Shown: piece by piece, positions 1 through 8,582 of the stretch
Layout: each line of letters begins with the position of its first letter
How positions within the stretch are numbered: the first letter of the stretch is position 1
Made by a program: the position numbers and the translations under genes
From: Streptomyces sp. A3M-1-3
GTDB taxonomy: Bacteria; Actinomycetota; Actinomycetes; Streptomycetales; Streptomycetaceae
Assembly (NCBI RefSeq): GCF_024213665.1
Contig: NZ_JANAVP010000023.1
Location: 19,728 to 83,727 of the forward strand
Direction of reading: 5' to 3'
DNA length: 64,000 nt
Notes under the pieces: generated by a model
What the model was told of the DNA's origin: nothing
Database searches by the model: none
Seen by the model: only the letters and a program-made list of their open reading frames with translations

Positions 1-48
1 GACGAGGTGCTGAAGGTCGCCGCGGAGCAGGCCGACCATCGGTTGTAG
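1..48 (+). CDS. 3' end of an unidentified gene (partial)
   Basis: An open frame enters from the left edge and reads 15 residues (ending ADHRL) to a TAG stop. It is followed by a strong hairpin and then convergent csoR. Too little is present to assign a function; it is called coding because the frame is open from the edge and has a stop and terminator in sensible places. Confidence 0.5.
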   Translation, partial: DEVLKVAAEQADHRL

Positions 49-52
49 GGCT

Positions 53-87
53 GCGGGGGGCGCCCCGGTTCCGGCTTCGCCCCCCGC
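53..87. terminator. Bidirectional hairpin terminator
   Basis: A perfect 10-bp stem (GCGGGGGGCG at 53-62 pairing with CGCCCCCCGC at 78-87) with a 15-base loop lies between the stop of the left-edge gene and the stop of convergent csoR, so it can serve both. Confidence 0.7.
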
Positions 88-97
88 CCCGAGGTCG

Positions 98-460
98 TCA
101 GGTACGCAGCAGGCGGGCGATGGCCTTCGTGGCCTCCTCGACCTTCGCGTCGATCTCCTCGCCGCCCTTGACGGCGGCGGCGGCGACGCAGTGGCGCAGG
201 TGCTCCTCCAGGAGCTGGAGGGCGAAGGACTGCAGTGCCTTCGTGGACGCCGATACCTGGGTGAGTATGTCGATGCAGTACACGTCCTCATCGACGAGCC
301 GCTGCAGCCCGCGGATCTGGCCCTCGATCCGGCGGAGCCGCTTGAGGTGCTCGTCCTTCTGCTTGTGGTAGCCGTGCACCCCCGCCTCGTGCGCCGAGGG
401 CGCTTCGTGCCCGGAGGGCGCTTCGGTCGTCGTCGCGCCGGCCGCTTCGGTGGTCGTCAT
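98..460 (-). CDS. csoR: CsoR-type copper-sensing transcriptional repressor
   Basis: A 120-residue CsoR/RcnR-family repressor that releases DNA when it binds Cu(I). The family's Cu(I) ligands are all visible: a Cys in the VYCIDIL segment and the His and Cys of HLRHC (H-x3-C). The conserved LKRLRRIEGQIRGL helix begins the core after a longer, Ala/Glu/His-rich N-terminal tail. I chose the ATG at 460, which has GGGAGGA just upstream. An ATG at 493 would place the start inside the operator palindrome. The operator 30 bases upstream suggests autoregulation. Copper export genes are not next to it in this window, so its targets beyond itself lie elsewhere. Confidence 0.93.
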   Translation of the reverse strand: MTTTEAAGATTTEAPSGHEAPSAHEAGVHGYHKQKDEHLKRLRRIEGQIRGLQRLVDEDVYCIDILTQVSASTKALQSFALQLLEEHLRHCVAAAAVKGGEEIDAKVEEATKAIARLLRT

Positions 461-491
461 CGCGTCCTCCCGTTGTCTTTCAAGGGGTTGC

Positions 492-508
492 ATACCCCTC
501 GTGGGTAT
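492..508. promoter_or_regulatory. CsoR operator palindrome
   Basis: The inverted repeat ATACCC-CTCGT-GGGTAT lies just upstream of csoR. It matches the GTGGGTATA-type half-sites known for actinobacterial CsoR. Position and sequence argue for autorepression relieved by Cu(I). Confidence 0.75.
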
Positions 509-653
509 ATGGTAACGAATGGTGCGGATCGGTCGGGGGCCCCTGCCTACAGCGGCGTCCCATGGGCGACACTGGGGTCTTGCCGGTTAGCCGTGGCCGG
601 ATGATGCGCCTAGCATCACCCTGACCAAATCCAATGCACCCCGAGGACCCCAC

Positions 654-1274
654 GTGCGCTTTCGTCTGACCCCCAGGGAGACGAGCTTCTACGACATGTT
701 CGCCGCGTCAGCGGACAACATCGTCACGGGCTCCAAGCTCCTGATGGAACTGCTCGGGGCGGACTCCTCCGCCCGGGCCGAGATCGCGGAGCGCATGCGG
801 GCAGCGGAGCACGCGGGGGACGACGCCACCCACGCGATCTTCCACCAGCTGAACTCCTCCTTCATCACGCCGTTCGACCGCGAGGACATCTACAACCTCG
901 CTTCTTCGCTCGACGACATCATGGACTTCATGGAGGAGGCCGTCGACCTGGTCGTCCTGTACCAGGTCGAAGAGCTGCCGAAGGGTGTCGAACAGCAGAT
1001 CGAGGTGCTGGCGCGGGCGGCGGAGCTGACCGCCGAGGCGATGCCGCATCTGCGGACCATGGACAGCCTCACCGAGTACTGGATCGAGGTCAACCGGCTC
1101 GAGAACCAGGCCGACCAGATCCACCGCAAGCTTCTCGCGACCCTGTTCAACGGCAAGTACGACGCCATCGAGGTGCTCAAGCTCAAGCAGATCGTTGATG
1201 TGCTCGAAGAGGCTGCCGACGCGTTCGAGCACGTCGCGAACACGGTGGAGACCATCGCGGTCAAGGAGTCCTGA
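654..1274 (+). CDS. DUF47 / PhoU-like phosphate transport accessory protein
   Basis: A 206-residue, all-helical PhoU-like (DUF47, PF01865) protein. The family is normally encoded directly upstream of Pit phosphate transporters and is thought to regulate them. Here the gap to pit is 5 bases, so the two are one transcription unit. The start is a GTG preceded by GAGGACC. Acidic pairs typical of PhoU-type metal-binding helices (DDIMDFMEE) are present. No membrane segment or signal peptide is seen, so it should act in the cytoplasm at the membrane face. Confidence 0.88.
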   Translation: MRFRLTPRETSFYDMFAASADNIVTGSKLLMELLGADSSARAEIAERMRAAEHAGDDATHAIFHQLNSSFITPFDREDIYNLASSLDDIMDFMEEAVDLVVLYQVEELPKGVEQQIEVLARAAELTAEAMPHLRTMDSLTEYWIEVNRLENQADQIHRKLLATLFNGKYDAIEVLKLKQIVDVLEEAADAFEHVANTVETIAVKES

Positions 1275-1279
1275 ACCTC

Positions 1280-2278
1280 GTGGACACCTTTGCGCTGATC
1301 GTGACCATCGGCGTCGCGCTCGGCTTCACGTACACCAATGGCTTCCACGACTCCGCGAACGCCATCGCGACCTCGGTGTCCACGCGGGCGCTGACCCCGC
1401 GCGCGGCGCTCGCGATGGCCGCGGTGATGAACCTGGCCGGTGCGTTTCTGGGCAGCGGGGTGGCCAAGACGGTCAGCGAGGGTCTGATCGCGACCCCCCA
1501 GGGCGCGAAGGGGATGGGAATCCTCTTCGCCGCGCTGATCGGCGCGATCGTGTGGAACCTGGTGACCTGGTACTTCGGGCTGCCGTCGTCCTCCAGTCAC
1601 GCGCTCTTCGGCGGCATGGTGGGTGCGGCGATCGCCGGCGGGACGGATGTGATCTGGACCGGGGTGCTTGAGAAGGTCGTCATCCCGATGTTCGTATCGC
1701 CCTTCGTCGGGCTGATCCTGGGCTATCTGGTGATGGTCGCGATCCTGTGGATGTTCCGCAGGTCGAACCCGAGCAAGGCGAAGCGAGGCTTCCGGATAGC
1801 CCAGACCGTTTCGGCGGCGGGCATGGCGCTCGGCCACGGTCTCCAGGACGCCCAGAAGACCATGGGCATCGTGGTGATGGCGCTGGTCATCGCCGATGTG
1901 GAGGACCAGGGAGACGCGATCCCGGTCTGGGTCAAGATCGCCTGTGCGGTGATGCTGTCGCTCGGAACGTACGCGGGCGGCTGGCGCATCATGCGGACGC
2001 TGGGCCGGCGGATCATCGAACTGGACCCGCCGCAGGGCTTCGCGGCGGAGACCACGGCCGCGTCGGTGATGTACACGGCGTCCTTCATGTTCCACGCGCC
2101 GATCTCGACCACGCATGTCATCACCTCGGCGATCATGGGTGTGGGCTCGACCAAGGGGTCGCGCGCGGTGCGCTGGGGCGTGGCCAAGAACATCGTCATG
2201 GGCTGGTTCATTACGATGCCGGCGGCCGCGGTGGTCGCCGCGCTGAGCTTCTGGGTCGTGAACCTGGCGTTCGGCTGA
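1280..2278 (+). CDS. pitH1: Low-affinity inorganic phosphate transporter, Pit family
   Basis: A 332-residue PiT-family (PF01384) permease that moves phosphate, usually as a metal-phosphate complex with protons. Both inverted signature repeats are visible: NGFHDSANAIATS near residue 15 and HAPISTTHVITSAIMG near residue 275. About ten hydrophobic membrane segments run through the protein. It starts with GTG 5 bases after the DUF47 gene. It complements the high-affinity pst system encoded just downstream on the other strand. The symbol follows the S. coelicolor neighbourhood; a second Pit paralogue is usual elsewhere in these genomes. The 3' end has a partial duplicate 120 bases downstream (see 2371-2398). 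Confidence 0.9.
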   Translation: MDTFALIVTIGVALGFTYTNGFHDSANAIATSVSTRALTPRAALAMAAVMNLAGAFLGSGVAKTVSEGLIATPQGAKGMGILFAALIGAIVWNLVTWYFGLPSSSSHALFGGMVGAAIAGGTDVIWTGVLEKVVIPMFVSPFVGLILGYLVMVAILWMFRRSNPSKAKRGFRIAQTVSAAGMALGHGLQDAQKTMGIVVMALVIADVEDQGDAIPVWVKIACAVMLSLGTYAGGWRIMRTLGRRIIELDPPQGFAAETTAASVMYTASFMFHAPISTTHVITSAIMGVGSTKGSRAVRWGVAKNIVMGWFITMPAAAVVAALSFWVVNLAFG

Positions 2279-2284
2279 CGTGTC

Positions 2285-2327
2285 GCGGTGCGGTTCGCGG
2301 TGCGGTTCGCGGTGCGGTTCGCGGTGC
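2285..2327 (+). repeat. 12-base tandem repeat (about 3.6 copies)
   Basis: The unit GCGGTGCGGTTC is repeated directly after the pit stop codon. It lies in noncoding DNA between pit and the pst terminator and looks like replication slippage. Confidence 0.85.
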
Positions 2328-2370
2328 CGCCCCCGGCTGGGGGTCCGGGGGTCGCCCCCGGGGGATGCAG

Positions 2371-2398
2371 CTGGGTCGTGAACCTGGCCTTCGGGTAG
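2371..2398 (+). repeat. Duplicated 3' end of pit
   Basis: Bases 2371-2395 repeat 2251-2275 of pit with a single mismatch, exactly 120 bases downstream. Read in frame the copy encodes WVVNLAFG followed by TAG, i.e. the last residues of Pit with their own stop. It is a vestigial duplication, not a gene. Confidence 0.85.
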
Positions 2399-2424
2399 CC
2401 CCCTGCAGACCCCGTACGAAAAGT

Positions 2425-2455
2425 GGGCCCGCCCCCTGGGAGAGGGGGCGGGCCC
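2425..2455. terminator. Bidirectional terminator between pit and pstB
   Basis: A perfect 13-bp G+C stem (2425-2437 with 2443-2455) and a 5-base loop separates the convergent pit and pst transcription units. Confidence 0.85.
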
Positions 2456-2511
2456 TTCGTCCTGCGGTGGCACCGCCATGCAGCACCGCAGGACGGCTCT
2501 GAGCCGACTGC

Positions 2512-3288
2512 TTATCCGAAGCGGCCGGAGATGTAGTCCTCGGTCGCCTGGACCGAGGGGTTGGAGAAGATCCGCTCGGTGTCGTCGAGCTCGATGAGCT
2601 TGCCGGGCTGGCCGACCGCCGCGAGGTTGAAGAACGCCGTGCGGTCCGAGACGCGGGCCGCCTGCTGCATGTTGTGCGTCACGATGACGATCGTGAAGCG
2701 CTCCTTCAGCTCACCGATCAGGTCCTCGATCGCGAGGGTGGAGATCGGGTCGAGAGCGGAGCAGGGCTCGTCCATCAGCAGGACCTGCGGCTCGACCGCG
2801 ATCGCGCGGGCGATGCACAGACGCTGCTGCTGGCCGCCGGACAGGCTGGAGCCCGGCTTGTTCAGGCGGTCCTTGACCTCGTTCCAGAGGTTGGCGCCCT
2901 TCAGGGACCGCTCGACGATCTCCGCGAGCTCGCTCTTCTTGTACGAGCCGTTCAGGCGCAGCCCCGCCGCCACGTTGTCGAAGATTGACATGGTGGGGAA
3001 CGGGTTCGGGCGCTGGAAGACCATGCCCACCGTACGGCGCACGGCGACCGGGTCGACGCCCGCGCCGTAGAGGTTCTCGTCGTCCAGCAGGACCTTGCCC
3101 TCGACGCGGCCGCCCGGGGTGACCTCGTGCATCCGGTTGAGGGTGCGTAGGAAGGTGGACTTGCCGCAGCCGGACGGCCCGATGAAGGCGGTCACGGAGC
3201 GGGGCTCGACGGTCATGGAGATGTCGTCGATGGCGAGGTGGCTGCCGTAGTAGGCGGAGAGGCCGCTGACGTCGATTCGCTTGGCCAT
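2512..3288 (-). CDS. pstB: Phosphate ABC transporter ATP-binding protein PstB
   Basis: A 258-residue ATPase that powers the high-affinity Pst phosphate importer. Visible motifs are Walker A GPSGCGKST (residues 37-45), the ABC signature LSGGQQQR, Walker B VLLMDEP and the switch-histidine segment IVTHNM. The ATG at 3288 gives the family length; the longer open frame upstream is a shadow of pstA in another frame. It is the last gene of the pstSCAB operon, 32 bases after pstA. Confidence 0.97.
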   Translation of the reverse strand: MAKRIDVSGLSAYYGSHLAIDDISMTVEPRSVTAFIGPSGCGKSTFLRTLNRMHEVTPGGRVEGKVLLDDENLYGAGVDPVAVRRTVGMVFQRPNPFPTMSIFDNVAAGLRLNGSYKKSELAEIVERSLKGANLWNEVKDRLNKPGSSLSGGQQQRLCIARAIAVEPQVLLMDEPCSALDPISTLAIEDLIGELKERFTIVIVTHNMQQAARVSDRTAFFNLAAVGQPGKLIELDDTERIFSNPSVQATEDYISGRFG

Positions 3289-3320
3289 GAGGTTCACATC
3301 ACTTTCTTGTAGCCGCGGTG

Positions 3321-4394
3321 TCAGCGACCGGTCTTCGGGGCCTTCCAGCGGGCTATGCCGCGGGCCACCAGGTTGAGGATCATGACGAAGGCGATCAGGA
3401 CGAGGGCTGCCGCCCAGGCCCGGTCGACGGAGGCGTCGGTGCCGACCGCGTACTGCTCGTACACGTACAGCGGGAGCGACGACTGGGCGCCTTCGAAGGG
3501 GTTCGGGTTGATCAGCTTCGTACCGAAGACGAGCAGCAGAACCGGGGCGGTCTCGCCGGTGATACGCGCCACCGCCAGCATCACACCGGTGGTGATGCCG
3601 CCTATAGCGGTCGGCAGGACGACCTTGAGGATCGTGCGCCACTTGGGGACGCCCAGGGCGAGGGATGCCTCGCGCAGCTCGTTCGGGACGAGCTTGAGCA
3701 TCTCCTCGGTGGAGCGGACGACCACCGGCATCATCAGGATCGCGAGGGCCATCGCGCCGGCGAATCCGGAGGGCCCGAAGCCCAGCATCAGATTCCAGGT
3801 GGCGAGGATGAACAGACCCGCCACGATCGACGGGATGCCCGTCATGACGTCGACGAAGAAGGTGACGGCGTGCGCCAGCCTTCCGCTCCCGTACTCGACC
3901 AGGTACACCGCGGTGAGCAGACCGATCGGCGCGGCGATCAGGGTCGCGATGCCGACCTGCTCCAGGGTGCCGAGCAGCGCGTGGTAGACGCCGCCGCCCG
4001 CATCCGTGTCGAGCAGACCGCTCATGGAGTGCGTCAGGAAGTACGGGTCGAGGACCTTCACACCCTTGCTGATCGTCACCCAGGCCAGCGAGAGCAGCGG
4101 GATGACGGCGAGGATGAAGCTGACCCAGACGATGCTGGTGGCGACCCGGTCCTTGCCCTGGCGGCTGCCCTCGACCTTGGTGGTGATCGCGTAGGTCGCG
4201 AGCACGAAGATCAGCGCGGAGAGCATGCCCCACTGGACCCGGCTGTGCCAGCCGGCGGCCAGGCCGAGGCCGCAGCCCGCGGCGACGGACCCGACGGCGA
4301 TCGCGGCCGGGGCCCAGCGCGGGAGGCGGGCGTGGGAGAGGGACGTCGGGCGTACCGGGGTGGCGGGGCGCTTGTCCTGAAGGGTCTGGCTCAT
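3321..4394 (-). CDS. pstA: Phosphate ABC transporter permease PstA
   Basis: A 357-residue inner-membrane permease of the Pst importer, with an N-terminal cytosolic tail and about seven hydrophobic segments. The BPD-transport EAA-type loop (REASLALGVPKWRTI) contacts PstB. The ATG at 4394 overlaps the TGA of pstC in an ATGA arrangement, indicating translational coupling; upstream in-frame starts lie inside pstC. Confidence 0.96.
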   Translation of the reverse strand: MSQTLQDKRPATPVRPTSLSHARLPRWAPAAIAVGSVAAGCGLGLAAGWHSRVQWGMLSALIFVLATYAITTKVEGSRQGKDRVATSIVWVSFILAVIPLLSLAWVTISKGVKVLDPYFLTHSMSGLLDTDAGGGVYHALLGTLEQVGIATLIAAPIGLLTAVYLVEYGSGRLAHAVTFFVDVMTGIPSIVAGLFILATWNLMLGFGPSGFAGAMALAILMMPVVVRSTEEMLKLVPNELREASLALGVPKWRTILKVVLPTAIGGITTGVMLAVARITGETAPVLLLVFGTKLINPNPFEGAQSSLPLYVYEQYAVGTDASVDRAWAAALVLIAFVMILNLVARGIARWKAPKTGR

Positions 4395-5389
4395 GCGTTG
4401 GCCCCCGAGTACTCCTTGCGGCGGGCGATGATCCACCGCGCTGCGCCGTTGACCAGCAGAGTGATGGCGAAGAGTACGAGGCCGGAGGCGATCAGGGCGT
4501 CGCGGCCGAACTCGTCGGCTTCGTTGAACTTCGCCGCGATGTTCTGCGCGAAGGTGCCGCCGCCCGGGTCGAGCAGGTGGCCGGAGATGAGGAAGCTGGG
4601 GGAGAGCACGACGGCGACGGCCATCGTCTCGCCGAGCGCGCGGCCCAGGCCCAGCATCGAGGCGCTGATGATGCCCGAGCGGCCGAACGGCAGGACCGAC
4701 ATCCGGATGACTTCCCAGCGGGTGGCACCGAGGGCCAGTGCGGCCTCTTCGTGTGCCTTCGGCGACTGGAGGAAGACCTCACGGGTGACGTTAGTGATGA
4801 TCGGCAGGATCATGATCGCCAGCAGGATGCCGACGGTGAACAGGTTGCGGGCGACGCCTTCGCTCGTCCGCTCGAAGATGTACGTCCAGCCGAGGTACTC
4901 GTTCAGCCACTTGTTCAGGCCGTCCAGGTACGGGACCAGGAAGACGGCACCCCAGAGGCCGTAGATGATGCTCGGTACCGCGGCCAGCAGGTCGACGATG
5001 TACGCGAGCGGACCGGCCAGCTTGCGCGGCGCGTAGTGCGAGATGAAGAGCGCGATGCCGATCGCGACCGGCACGGCGATCGCCATGGCGATGACCGAGC
5101 TGACGACCGTTCCGTACGCGAGGACGGCGATGCCGAAGATCGGCGGGTTGCCGGCCGGGTTCCACTCGGAGGTGGTCAGGAAGTTGCCTGAGTCCTTCGA
5201 GATGGCGAGCGAGGCGCGGTAGGCGAGAAAGGCCGCGATGGCGGCCATGATCACCAGCAGGGTGACGCCGGAGCCCCGGGACAGGCCCAGGAAAATCCGG
5301 TCACCGGGACGCGTCGCGGCCCGGCTCTTGCGCTTGGCGCGCGGTTCCGCCGGCGGCGGGGCTGCAGTGGTTTGGGTAGCTATATCCAT
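4391..5389 (-). CDS. pstC: Phosphate ABC transporter permease PstC
   Basis: A 332-residue permease partner of PstA with about six to seven hydrophobic segments and an EAA loop (EEAALALGATRWEVI). Residues 1-30 are a polar cytosolic tail. It follows pstS after a 96-base gap holding a hairpin, so transcription probably continues from pstS at reduced level. Confidence 0.96.
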   Translation of the reverse strand: MDIATQTTAAPPPAEPRAKRKSRAATRPGDRIFLGLSRGSGVTLLVIMAAIAAFLAYRASLAISKDSGNFLTTSEWNPAGNPPIFGIAVLAYGTVVSSVIAMAIAVPVAIGIALFISHYAPRKLAGPLAYIVDLLAAVPSIIYGLWGAVFLVPYLDGLNKWLNEYLGWTYIFERTSEGVARNLFTVGILLAIMILPIITNVTREVFLQSPKAHEEAALALGATRWEVIRMSVLPFGRSGIISASMLGLGRALGETMAVAVVLSPSFLISGHLLDPGGGTFAQNIAAKFNEADEFGRDALIASGLVLFAITLLVNGAARWIIARRKEYSGANA

Positions 5390-5445
5390 CGGTCTTCTCC
5401 GGTCTGCGGAGCCGGGGAGGCTCCTGGCGGCGGTGCACCGGAAGG

Positions 5446-5478
5446 CGCGGCCGGCCTCGGGTTACGGGGCCGGCCGCG
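5446..5478 (-). terminator. Intra-operon hairpin between pstS and pstC
   Basis: An 11-bp perfect stem (5446-5456 with 5468-5478) lies between the pstS stop and the pstC start. It has no U-tract and sits inside the operon. It probably attenuates or processes the transcript so that the binding protein is made in excess over the permease. Confidence 0.6.
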
Positions 5479-5485
5479 AATCGGA

Positions 5486-6622
5486 TCAGGACAGGGTGGG
5501 AACGACCTCGCGGACCTTGGCCGCGATCTCGGCCGGGATCGGCGCGTAGCCGGCGTCCGAGAGGACCTTCTGGCCCTCGTCGCTGATGGCGTAGTTCAGG
5601 AACGCCTTGACGGCGGGCAGCGTCTCGGCCTTGTTGCCCTTGTCGCAGGCGATCTCGTACGTCACCAGGACGATCGGGTAGGCACCCTCGGCCTTGGTGG
5701 CGTAGTCGAGTTCAAGGGCGAGGTCGTTGCCGGTGCCCTTGACCTTGGCGGCGGCGATCGCCTTGGAGGCGTTCTCCGAGGTGGCCTCGACCGGGGCGGA
5801 GGCGCCGGTGCTGATCTTGACCGCGTTGATCTTGCTCGCGGTCGCGTAGGACAGCTCGAAGTAGCCGATGGCACCGTCGGTGCCCTTGACGCCCGCGGCG
5901 ACACCGGAGGAACCGCTGGCGGCCTGGCCACCGGCGGCGAGCCACGACTTCGACTTCGGGTCGTGCTTCCACTCGGCCGGGGCGGCCTTGCTGAGGTACT
6001 TGCCCAGGTTCTGGGTGGTGCCCGACTCGTCAGAGCGGTGGAAGGCCTGGATCGCGGTGCTCGGGAGCTTGACGCCCGGGTTGAGCTTGGCGATCGCCGG
6101 GTCGTTCCACTTGGTGATCTTCGAGTCGAAGATCTTGGCGAGGGTCGGGGCGTCCAGGACGAGGTTGTCCACGCCGCTCAGGTTGTAGCCGATCGCGACC
6201 GGGCCGCCGACCATCGGGAGGTTGATGCCCTGGCCGCCCTTGCAGATCTTCTTCGAGTCGGCGACCTCGGTGTCCTTCAGCGCGGAGTCGGAACCGGCGA
6301 AGCCGACCTGGCCCTGGTTGAACTTGGTGATACCGCCACCGGAGCCGATGGGCTGGTAGTTGATCTCCACGCCGGCACAGGCGGCCTGGAAGTTCTTGAC
6401 CCACAGGTCCATGGCGTTCTTCTGCGCGGACGAGCCGGCCGCGAGGAGCTGGCCCTTGGCGTCGTCGCACTTGATGTTGCTGGCGGCCTTCGTGTTGCCG
6501 CTGCCCGTGCCGCCCGTGCCGGTGTTGTCGTCCGAGCCGCACGCCGTGAGGACCAGGGCGCCGGAGACGGCGAGGGCGCCGAGCGCGGTGGCGCGAAGCC
6601 GGTTCTTGCGCTGAAGCTTCAC
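5486..6622 (-). CDS. pstS: Phosphate-binding lipoprotein PstS
   Basis: A 378-residue extracellular phosphate-binding lipoprotein and first gene of pstSCAB. It has a basic N-terminus, a hydrophobic core and a lipobox LTAC with the lipidated Cys at residue 28. A Gly/Thr/Asn/Ser linker follows, then a PBP-like domain with GSSAQ, GSGGG and SDESGTT phosphate-contact loops. The upstream region holds a four-unit PHO box, so it should be strongly induced by PhoP under phosphate limitation. Confidence 0.97.
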   Translation of the reverse strand: MKLQRKNRLRATALGALAVSGALVLTACGSDDNTGTGGTGSGNTKAASNIKCDDAKGQLLAAGSSAQKNAMDLWVKNFQAACAGVEINYQPIGSGGGITKFNQGQVGFAGSDSALKDTEVADSKKICKGGQGINLPMVGGPVAIGYNLSGVDNLVLDAPTLAKIFDSKITKWNDPAIAKLNPGVKLPSTAIQAFHRSDESGTTQNLGKYLSKAAPAEWKHDPKSKSWLAAGGQAASGSSGVAAGVKGTDGAIGYFELSYATASKINAVKISTGASAPVEATSENASKAIAAAKVKGTGNDLALELDYATKAEGAYPIVLVTYEIACDKGNKAETLPAVKAFLNYAISDEGQKVLSDAGYAPIPAEIAAKVREVVPTLS

Positions 6623-7044
6623 TTTCGGGTGTTCCTTCCAGGAGCCGCCGGTCTCTGTCGGGCGGCGTGCGAAGAGTCGTATGCGTCGGGCTTGTATGCG
6701 TCGTGCCCGGCTGGAACCACTGTGTGCCTGCGGCTCGCACCGTGCACTGCCGAAACTAGGCAGAACAGGTGAAGCGGCCGACGGGGGTGAGTGAACGGAG
6801 GGTGAACCGTGGCGGACGGCCCGGTGCGTCCGCCAGCAGGCCGGCTCGACGGAGACGCAATTGGCGTCGGACGACGGACTCCCAGACTGGTGAGCCCACG
6901 ATCGGGGACTGGGACCACGCCGACGACGCCGACGAGTGCACCTACGAAATGTGGAAGTGCATCATGACCGACGTCCAGGCGAATCGTCTGCACAGGGGCA
7001 TGAGGCAGGAGCAGGCGCGGCAGCCCGAAGGGGAGATGCCAGGC
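6623..7044. other. Noncoding region upstream of pstS
   Basis: About 420 bases between pstS and the Nudix gene. It contains the PHO box (6764-6807) and the pstS leader. I see no convincing gene; the open frames here are short, lack ribosome-binding sites and overlap regulatory DNA. Confidence 0.6.
6764..6807 (-). promoter_or_regulatory. PHO box of the pst operon (four 11-base units)
   Basis: Read on the minus strand, four consecutive 11-mers are GTTCACCCTCC, GTTCACTCACC, CCCGTCGGCCG and CTTCACCTGTT. The first two match the PhoP direct-repeat-unit consensus almost perfectly. They lie about 140 bases upstream of the pstS start. Confidence 0.9.
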
Positions 7045-7464
7045 TCAAGGCGCCAGGTGAAGGGCGTTGAGTAGAGCTGTGACCAGTTCCCTGTCTCTGT
7101 TCTGCGTGAGGCGGCTACGCGCCGCAGCGGGAGCCAGCCACAGCATCTGGTCGACCTCTCTGTTCGGCACGAACTCACCACCCGTGGCTGCGGCAGCCCA
7201 GTAGCGGACTTCCTTGGGGCGGCCCTCGACCAGGTACCGGGCGGTGGGCAGCTCCGACCCCAAGTCGCACGTCATGCCGGTTTCCTCCAGCACCTCGCGC
7301 AGGGCCCCGTGCCGAGCGTCCTCCTCACGCTTCAGCTTGCCTTTCGGATGCGACCAATCTGCCCACTTTGGTCGGTGGACCAGGGCGAGTTCGATCCCGT
7401 CGCCAGAGGGGGAGCGTCGCCAGAGAACGCATCCCGCCGCGAGAACCACTGAGTCGCCGTTCAT
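7045..7464 (-). CDS. Nudix hydrolase
   Basis: A 139-residue MutT-like hydrolase. The complete Nudix box G-x5-E-x7-REVLEETGM spans residues 42-64 and supplies the Mg2+-binding glutamates. It overlaps the stop of the CHAD gene by 4 bases (ATGA), and that gene overlaps ppk. All three are probably one polyphosphate-related transcription unit, which hints that the substrate is a nucleotide or polyphosphate compound; the substrate cannot be read from the sequence. The ATG at 7464 gives a normal Nudix length; longer in-frame extensions run through the CHAD gene. Confidence 0.9.
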   Translation of the reverse strand: MNGDSVVLAAGCVLWRRSPSGDGIELALVHRPKWADWSHPKGKLKREEDARHGALREVLEETGMTCDLGSELPTARYLVEGRPKEVRYWAAAATGGEFVPNREVDQMLWLAPAAARSRLTQNRDRELVTALLNALHLAP

Positions 7465-8582
7465 GTCGCCGCCACCGTGCTCCGCTGCCAGAGCTGCTGG
7501 AACGCGAAGCGCGCCGCCTCCACCTCGTGGCGCTGGTCCGCGTGGAGCACGCCCAGCGCGTACGCCGTCGCCGGGGCGATGCGGGGCGTACGGGCCGCCG
7601 CCGCGGAGGCCGCCGCGGCCTCCGCCGCGTCGCGGTGCCGGTCGAGTGCCTCGCTCGCGCCGGCCAGCCGGGCCGCGTCTGTGCCCAGCACCTCCTGGGC
7701 GTACCGGTGCAGCCGGAGCAGCAGGCGGACCTGGTGCCAGGGCGCGTCCTGCTGCTCGCTCGCGGGCGCGGAGGCGAGGCCGTGGACGAGCGCCTCGGCG
7801 TTGTACGGGTGCGCGGCGCGGCCCAGCGGCAGCGTGGCCACCGCCTCGGCGAGGCGCGCCTCGACCCGTGCGGCGAGCGGCGGCAGCGCGTCGTACGGGT
7901 GCGTGGCCTCCGCCGGGGCGAGGGGCACCTCGGAGGCCAGTACGGCCACCGCGTCGGCGACGGCGTGGAACCGGGACGAGCCCAGCGCCTGCAAGGCCGC
8001 CGAGTGCGCCCGGGTCCGGGCCAGGGTGAGCTGCCGCTCCAGCAGCGCTCCGGCTCGGGCGGCCCCGACGGTGAGCGCGCCGGGCTTCCCGCCGGGGGAC
8101 GGGCGCCGGGTTGTGCCGGGCTCGTCGGCCGACGAGCCCGGAGGGGTGCCGGGGCCGCCGGGCCCGGGTGCCGGCCGGTCGCCGCCCCGGGCGGTCGGGG
8201 CGGGCAGGACCGCCCACGCGTCCGGCACCTCGGTACGGGCGGGGGGCAGGTGCTGGGCGCCCGAGAGGCGGTGCAGTGCTTCCAGGAGCCGGTCCTGGCG
8301 TGACGCGTAGGCGTGTTCCAGCGCCAGGGTGCCCGAGAGCCAGGCGAGCTCCGTGCGGAGGCCGTCCGCCCAGCCCTGGTCCGTCAGGGGCCGGAACGTG
8401 TGCAGAGTGCCGCTGATACGGCGGGCGGCGCGGCGCAGCGCGCGGGCCGCCTCCGAGGCCTCCGCCGCGGCCACTCCGCTCTCGCCGTGGAGGCGCAGGC
8501 TGCGGAGGAACTCCGTGGCCTGGCTCTGCAGGTATTCCGTAAGCGCGTCACCTGCGGTGGAGTCATGGTGTTGCTGAGCCAC
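7461..8582 (-). CDS. CHAD domain protein (polyphosphate-binding)
   Basis: A 373-residue CHAD (PF05235) protein. CHAD domains are helical bundles with conserved basic residues that bind inorganic polyphosphate. Two helical halves rich in Arg, His and Glu flank a Pro/Gly-rich linker at roughly residues 140-190. I chose the GTG at 8582, which has GGAGG seven bases upstream; a TTG at 8603 is possible. It overlaps the end of ppk by 20 bases and the start of the Nudix gene by 4. This coupling to polyphosphate kinase fits a role in holding or organising polyphosphate. Confidence 0.88.
   Translation of the reverse strand: MAQQHHDSTAGDALTEYLQSQATEFLRSLRLHGESGVAAAEASEAARALRRAARRISGTLHTFRPLTDQGWADGLRTELAWLSGTLALEHAYASRQDRLLEALHRLSGAQHLPPARTEVPDAWAVLPAPTARGGDRPAPGPGGPGTPPGSSADEPGTTRRPSPGGKPGALTVGAARAGALLERQLTLARTRAHSAALQALGSSRFHAVADAVAVLASEVPLAPAEATHPYDALPPLAARVEARLAEAVATLPLGRAAHPYNAEALVHGLASAPASEQQDAPWHQVRLLLRLHRYAQEVLGTDAARLAGASEALDRHRDAAEAAAASAAAARTPRIAPATAYALGVLHADQRHEVEAARFAFQQLWQRSTVAAT

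Noticed and set aside
890..2479. Long minus-strand open frame opposite the pit genes
   Set aside because: It is the antisense shadow of DUF47 and pit in high-GC DNA; it is low-complexity Arg/His/Asp-rich and has no family match.
6769..7074. Possible small gene between pstS and the Nudix gene
   Set aside because: It runs through the PHO box, lacks a ribosome-binding site and overlaps the Nudix 3' end.
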